DNA of 64,000 nt from Bacteroides luti (GTDB lineage Bacteria; Bacteroidota; Bacteroidia; Bacteroidales; Bacteroidaceae), in the NCBI RefSeq assembly GCF_900128905.1, contig NZ_FQTV01000016.1, positions 1 through 64,000 of the forward strand. The letters are read 5' to 3'. A model generated the notes under the pieces. It searched no databases, had not been told where the DNA came from, and was given only the letters and a program-made list of their open reading frames with translations. The position numbers and the translations under genes were made by a program. The first letter of the stretch is position 1; each line of letters opens with the position of its first letter. Positions 62,255-64,000 of the stretch are shown in pieces.

Positions 62255-64000
62255 ATGTCAATTACTAAAATTGCAATAAACAGGCCCTCGCTTATAGTTG
62301 TATTTTTTACAGCAATATTGCTGATTGGTGGTTTTTGTTTTACAAAACTGAACTATGAGTTGTTTCCAGAGATGTCGACTCCAACTCTTATTGTGTCTAC
62401 TCCTTATCCGGGAGCTGCTCCCAATAATGTAGAACAAACAGTTACTAAAAAAATAGAAGATGAAATCTGTAGTGTAGACGGAATAAAAAATGTCACTTCG
62501 CAATCAATGGAAGGAATATCTTTAGTTGTTGCTGAATTTAATGCTGGAACAGATATTAATGATAAGCAGCAGGAAGTTCAACGAAAACTTAATAATATTT
62601 TATCAGATCTACCTTCTGATGTAAAGACACCGACTATTTCTAAAATGACTCCTAGTGATCAGCCAATTATACAGCTGACTGCTACCTCAAATTTGCCAAA
62701 TGCCAGTTTTTATGATTTGGTAAAAAATGAGATAAAACCACAGTTGCAGCAGATAAAGGGAATTGGAGAAATTAAAATGGTTGGTGGACAAGAGAGAGAA
62801 ATTCAGGTTAATGTGAATAAGGATAAGCTGGAACATTATGGATTATCTATTTTGCAAGTAACTAAAGCTATTAATAATGCTAATACTGAATTTCCAACAG
62901 GTAAGGTCAAGACCAGAAATGCCCAGATGACTGTCCGGTTAACAGGGAAATTCACTTCGGTAGAACAAATGAAAAACTTATCCGTTGCACAGCCTGCAAC
63001 CGGAAGTGCAATAAAGCTCTGTGATATAGCGGATGTAAGTGATGTCACTAAAGAGCAAACCGCTATCAACCGTTATAATGGAAAGGAAGGCATTGGAATT
63101 ATAATTAAAAAGCAAAGTAATGCCAATGCTGTAGAGATAAGTAATGAGGTAAAAGCAAAAATAGCTTCTATTGAAAAGCAATATATTAGTAGTAATACTA
63201 AAATTGTAATAGCTGATGATACATCTGATTTTACTATGGAATCCGTTAATTCTGTGGGGCATGATTTAGTCATTGCAATTATGTTAGTGGCTGTAATAAT
63301 GATACTTTTTTTGCATAGCGTCCGAGATTCATTCATAGTGTTACTTGCTATTCCAACTTCGCTTATATCTTCCTTTATAGCAATGTATCTTTGCGGATAT
63401 TCATTAAACTTAATGACGTTACTGGCACTTTCGCTTGTTATTGGTATTTTAGTAGACGACTCAATTGTTGTCCTTGAAAATATACATAGACATCTTAGTT
63501 TGGGAAAGAGCAAATATCAAGCTGCGCTAGATGGTATAAATGAAATTGGTTTCTCTGCTTTAGCTATTACTTTGGTTATTGTGGTTGTTTTTGCACCAAT
63601 GGCATTTATTAACAATACGATAGGTGATGTTTTACGTCAGTTTTCGCTTACAATTGTAACAGCTACACTAACAAGTTTAGCGGTATGTTATACCTTAACT
63701 CCATGGCTATCTTCAAAGTTTGGTAAGATTACAGAGTTGGATAACAACAATTGGTTACATAAACCTTTAATCCAGTTCGAACGTCTGATTGAAAAGATAA
63801 CTGAATGGTATACAAAACAACTTCATTGGGTTATGTGCCATAAAATAACCTTTTTATCTATAATATTTACACTTTTTGCCGGTGTTTATTTTATGATGCA
63901 GATGGGTATTTTAGGAAGTGAACTTGTGGCTGGTGGTGATCAGGCTAAATTTCAATTAAAACTGGAGTTTGATAAAACAACAACAGTAACAGAAAATAAT
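62255..64000 (+). CDS. RND-family efflux transporter, partial
   Basis: Starts at 62255 (MSITKIAINRPSLIVVFFTAIL) and stays open to the window edge, so 582 codons are seen of the usual 1000 or more. The first helix is followed by NYELFPEMSTPTLIVSTPYPGAAPNNVEQ, a hallmark of AcrB-type pumps. The proton relay pair lies in SLVIGILVDDSIVVLENI (helix 4). Porter-domain motifs such as GIGEIKMVGGQEREIQVNVNKDKL are present. It exports drugs, detergents or other hydrophobic substrates using the proton gradient. The substrate range is not predictable. Confidence 0.93.
   Translation, partial: MSITKIAINRPSLIVVFFTAILLIGGFCFTKLNYELFPEMSTPTLIVSTPYPGAAPNNVEQTVTKKIEDEICSVDGIKNVTSQSMEGISLVVAEFNAGTDINDKQQEVQRKLNNILSDLPSDVKTPTISKMTPSDQPIIQLTATSNLPNASFYDLVKNEIKPQLQQIKGIGEIKMVGGQEREIQVNVNKDKLEHYGLSILQVTKAINNANTEFPTGKVKTRNAQMTVRLTGKFTSVEQMKNLSVAQPATGSAIKLCDIADVSDVTKEQTAINRYNGKEGIGIIIKKQSNANAVEISNEVKAKIASIEKQYISSNTKIVIADDTSDFTMESVNSVGHDLVIAIMLVAVIMILFLHSVRDSFIVLLAIPTSLISSFIAMYLCGYSLNLMTLLALSLVIGILVDDSIVVLENIHRHLSLGKSKYQAALDGINEIGFSALAITLVIVVVFAPMAFINNTIGDVLRQFSLTIVTATLTSLAVCYTLTPWLSSKFGKITELDNNNWLHKPLIQFERLIEKITEWYTKQLHWVMCHKITFLSIIFTLFAGVYFMMQMGILGSELVAGGDQAKFQLKLEFDKTTTVTENN

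Noticed and set aside
63073..63513. 146-residue minus-strand frame in the RND gene
   Set aside because: Opposite strand of the conserved AcrB-type membrane region, whose reverse complement often stays open.

Overview
The window looks like chromosome of a Bacteroides-type bacterium (order Bacteroidales). The evidence is AT-rich DNA, a SusC/SusD pair, a hybrid two-component regulator, Bacteroidetes-style promoters (-33 TTG/TTTG and -7 TAnnTTTG), and a tmRNA whose tag reads GENNYALAA. The species cannot be fixed from the sequence alone. No plasmid, phage or conjugative backbone is visible. The only mobile-element trace is a decayed IS3-type remnant near 48.4 kb.

Region 1 (1-19.7 kb, all on the minus strand) is a nearly complete locus for N-glycan and sialic acid use. 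In transcription order it holds a PNGase F-like N-glycanase, then NanA lyase and NanE 2-epimerase, then the SusC/SusD-type outer-membrane pair (NanO/NanU-like). These are followed by NanM-like mutarotase, GH33 sialidase, GH20 hexosaminidase, an SGNH esterase, a two-domain sialate O-acetylesterase, an MFS sialic acid transporter and a YhcH-family protein. The start of a GH92 alpha-mannosidase runs off the left edge. Together they would release N-glycans from protein, strip O-acetyl groups, sialic acid, HexNAc and mannose, import sialic acid, and convert it through ManNAc to GlcNAc.

Region 2 (20-28 kb) holds two purine-salvage units: an NCS2 xanthine/urate-type permease with xanthine phosphoribosyltransferase, and a Tsx-like outer-membrane channel with an AzgA-type permease. 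Between them lie two small unknown genes, tmRNA (ssrA), an HxlR regulator divergent from an iron-sulfur flavoprotein, and a ferredoxin-like protein preceded by a CRP/FNR-like dyad.

Region 3 (28-39.6 kb) is housekeeping and envelope: a minus-strand operon (LysE-type exporter, DUF4924-like, RfbD, PrfC), a lipoprotein plus DUF5723-like barrel pair, and purL.

Region 4 (39.8-57.6 kb) has an orphan hybrid two-component system, two GHL10-type glycosidase-like proteins (one with a T9SS-like C-terminal tail), UvrA, an IS3 relic, a two-gene membrane protein unit, an ATP-grasp-like protein, an AAA/DUF4143 ATPase and pyruvate:ferredoxin oxidoreductase.

Region 5 (57.6-64 kb) has two tandem paralogous AraC regulators and a TolC / membrane-fusion / RND efflux operon that runs off the right edge.

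The most unusual non-coding signal is a set of precisely phased palindromic arrays. Four TGTACA cores lie exactly 22 bp apart before the GH20 gene, two more at 22 bp lie before the AAA ATPase gene, and four TGATrTACATC cores lie exactly 23 bp apart before purL.
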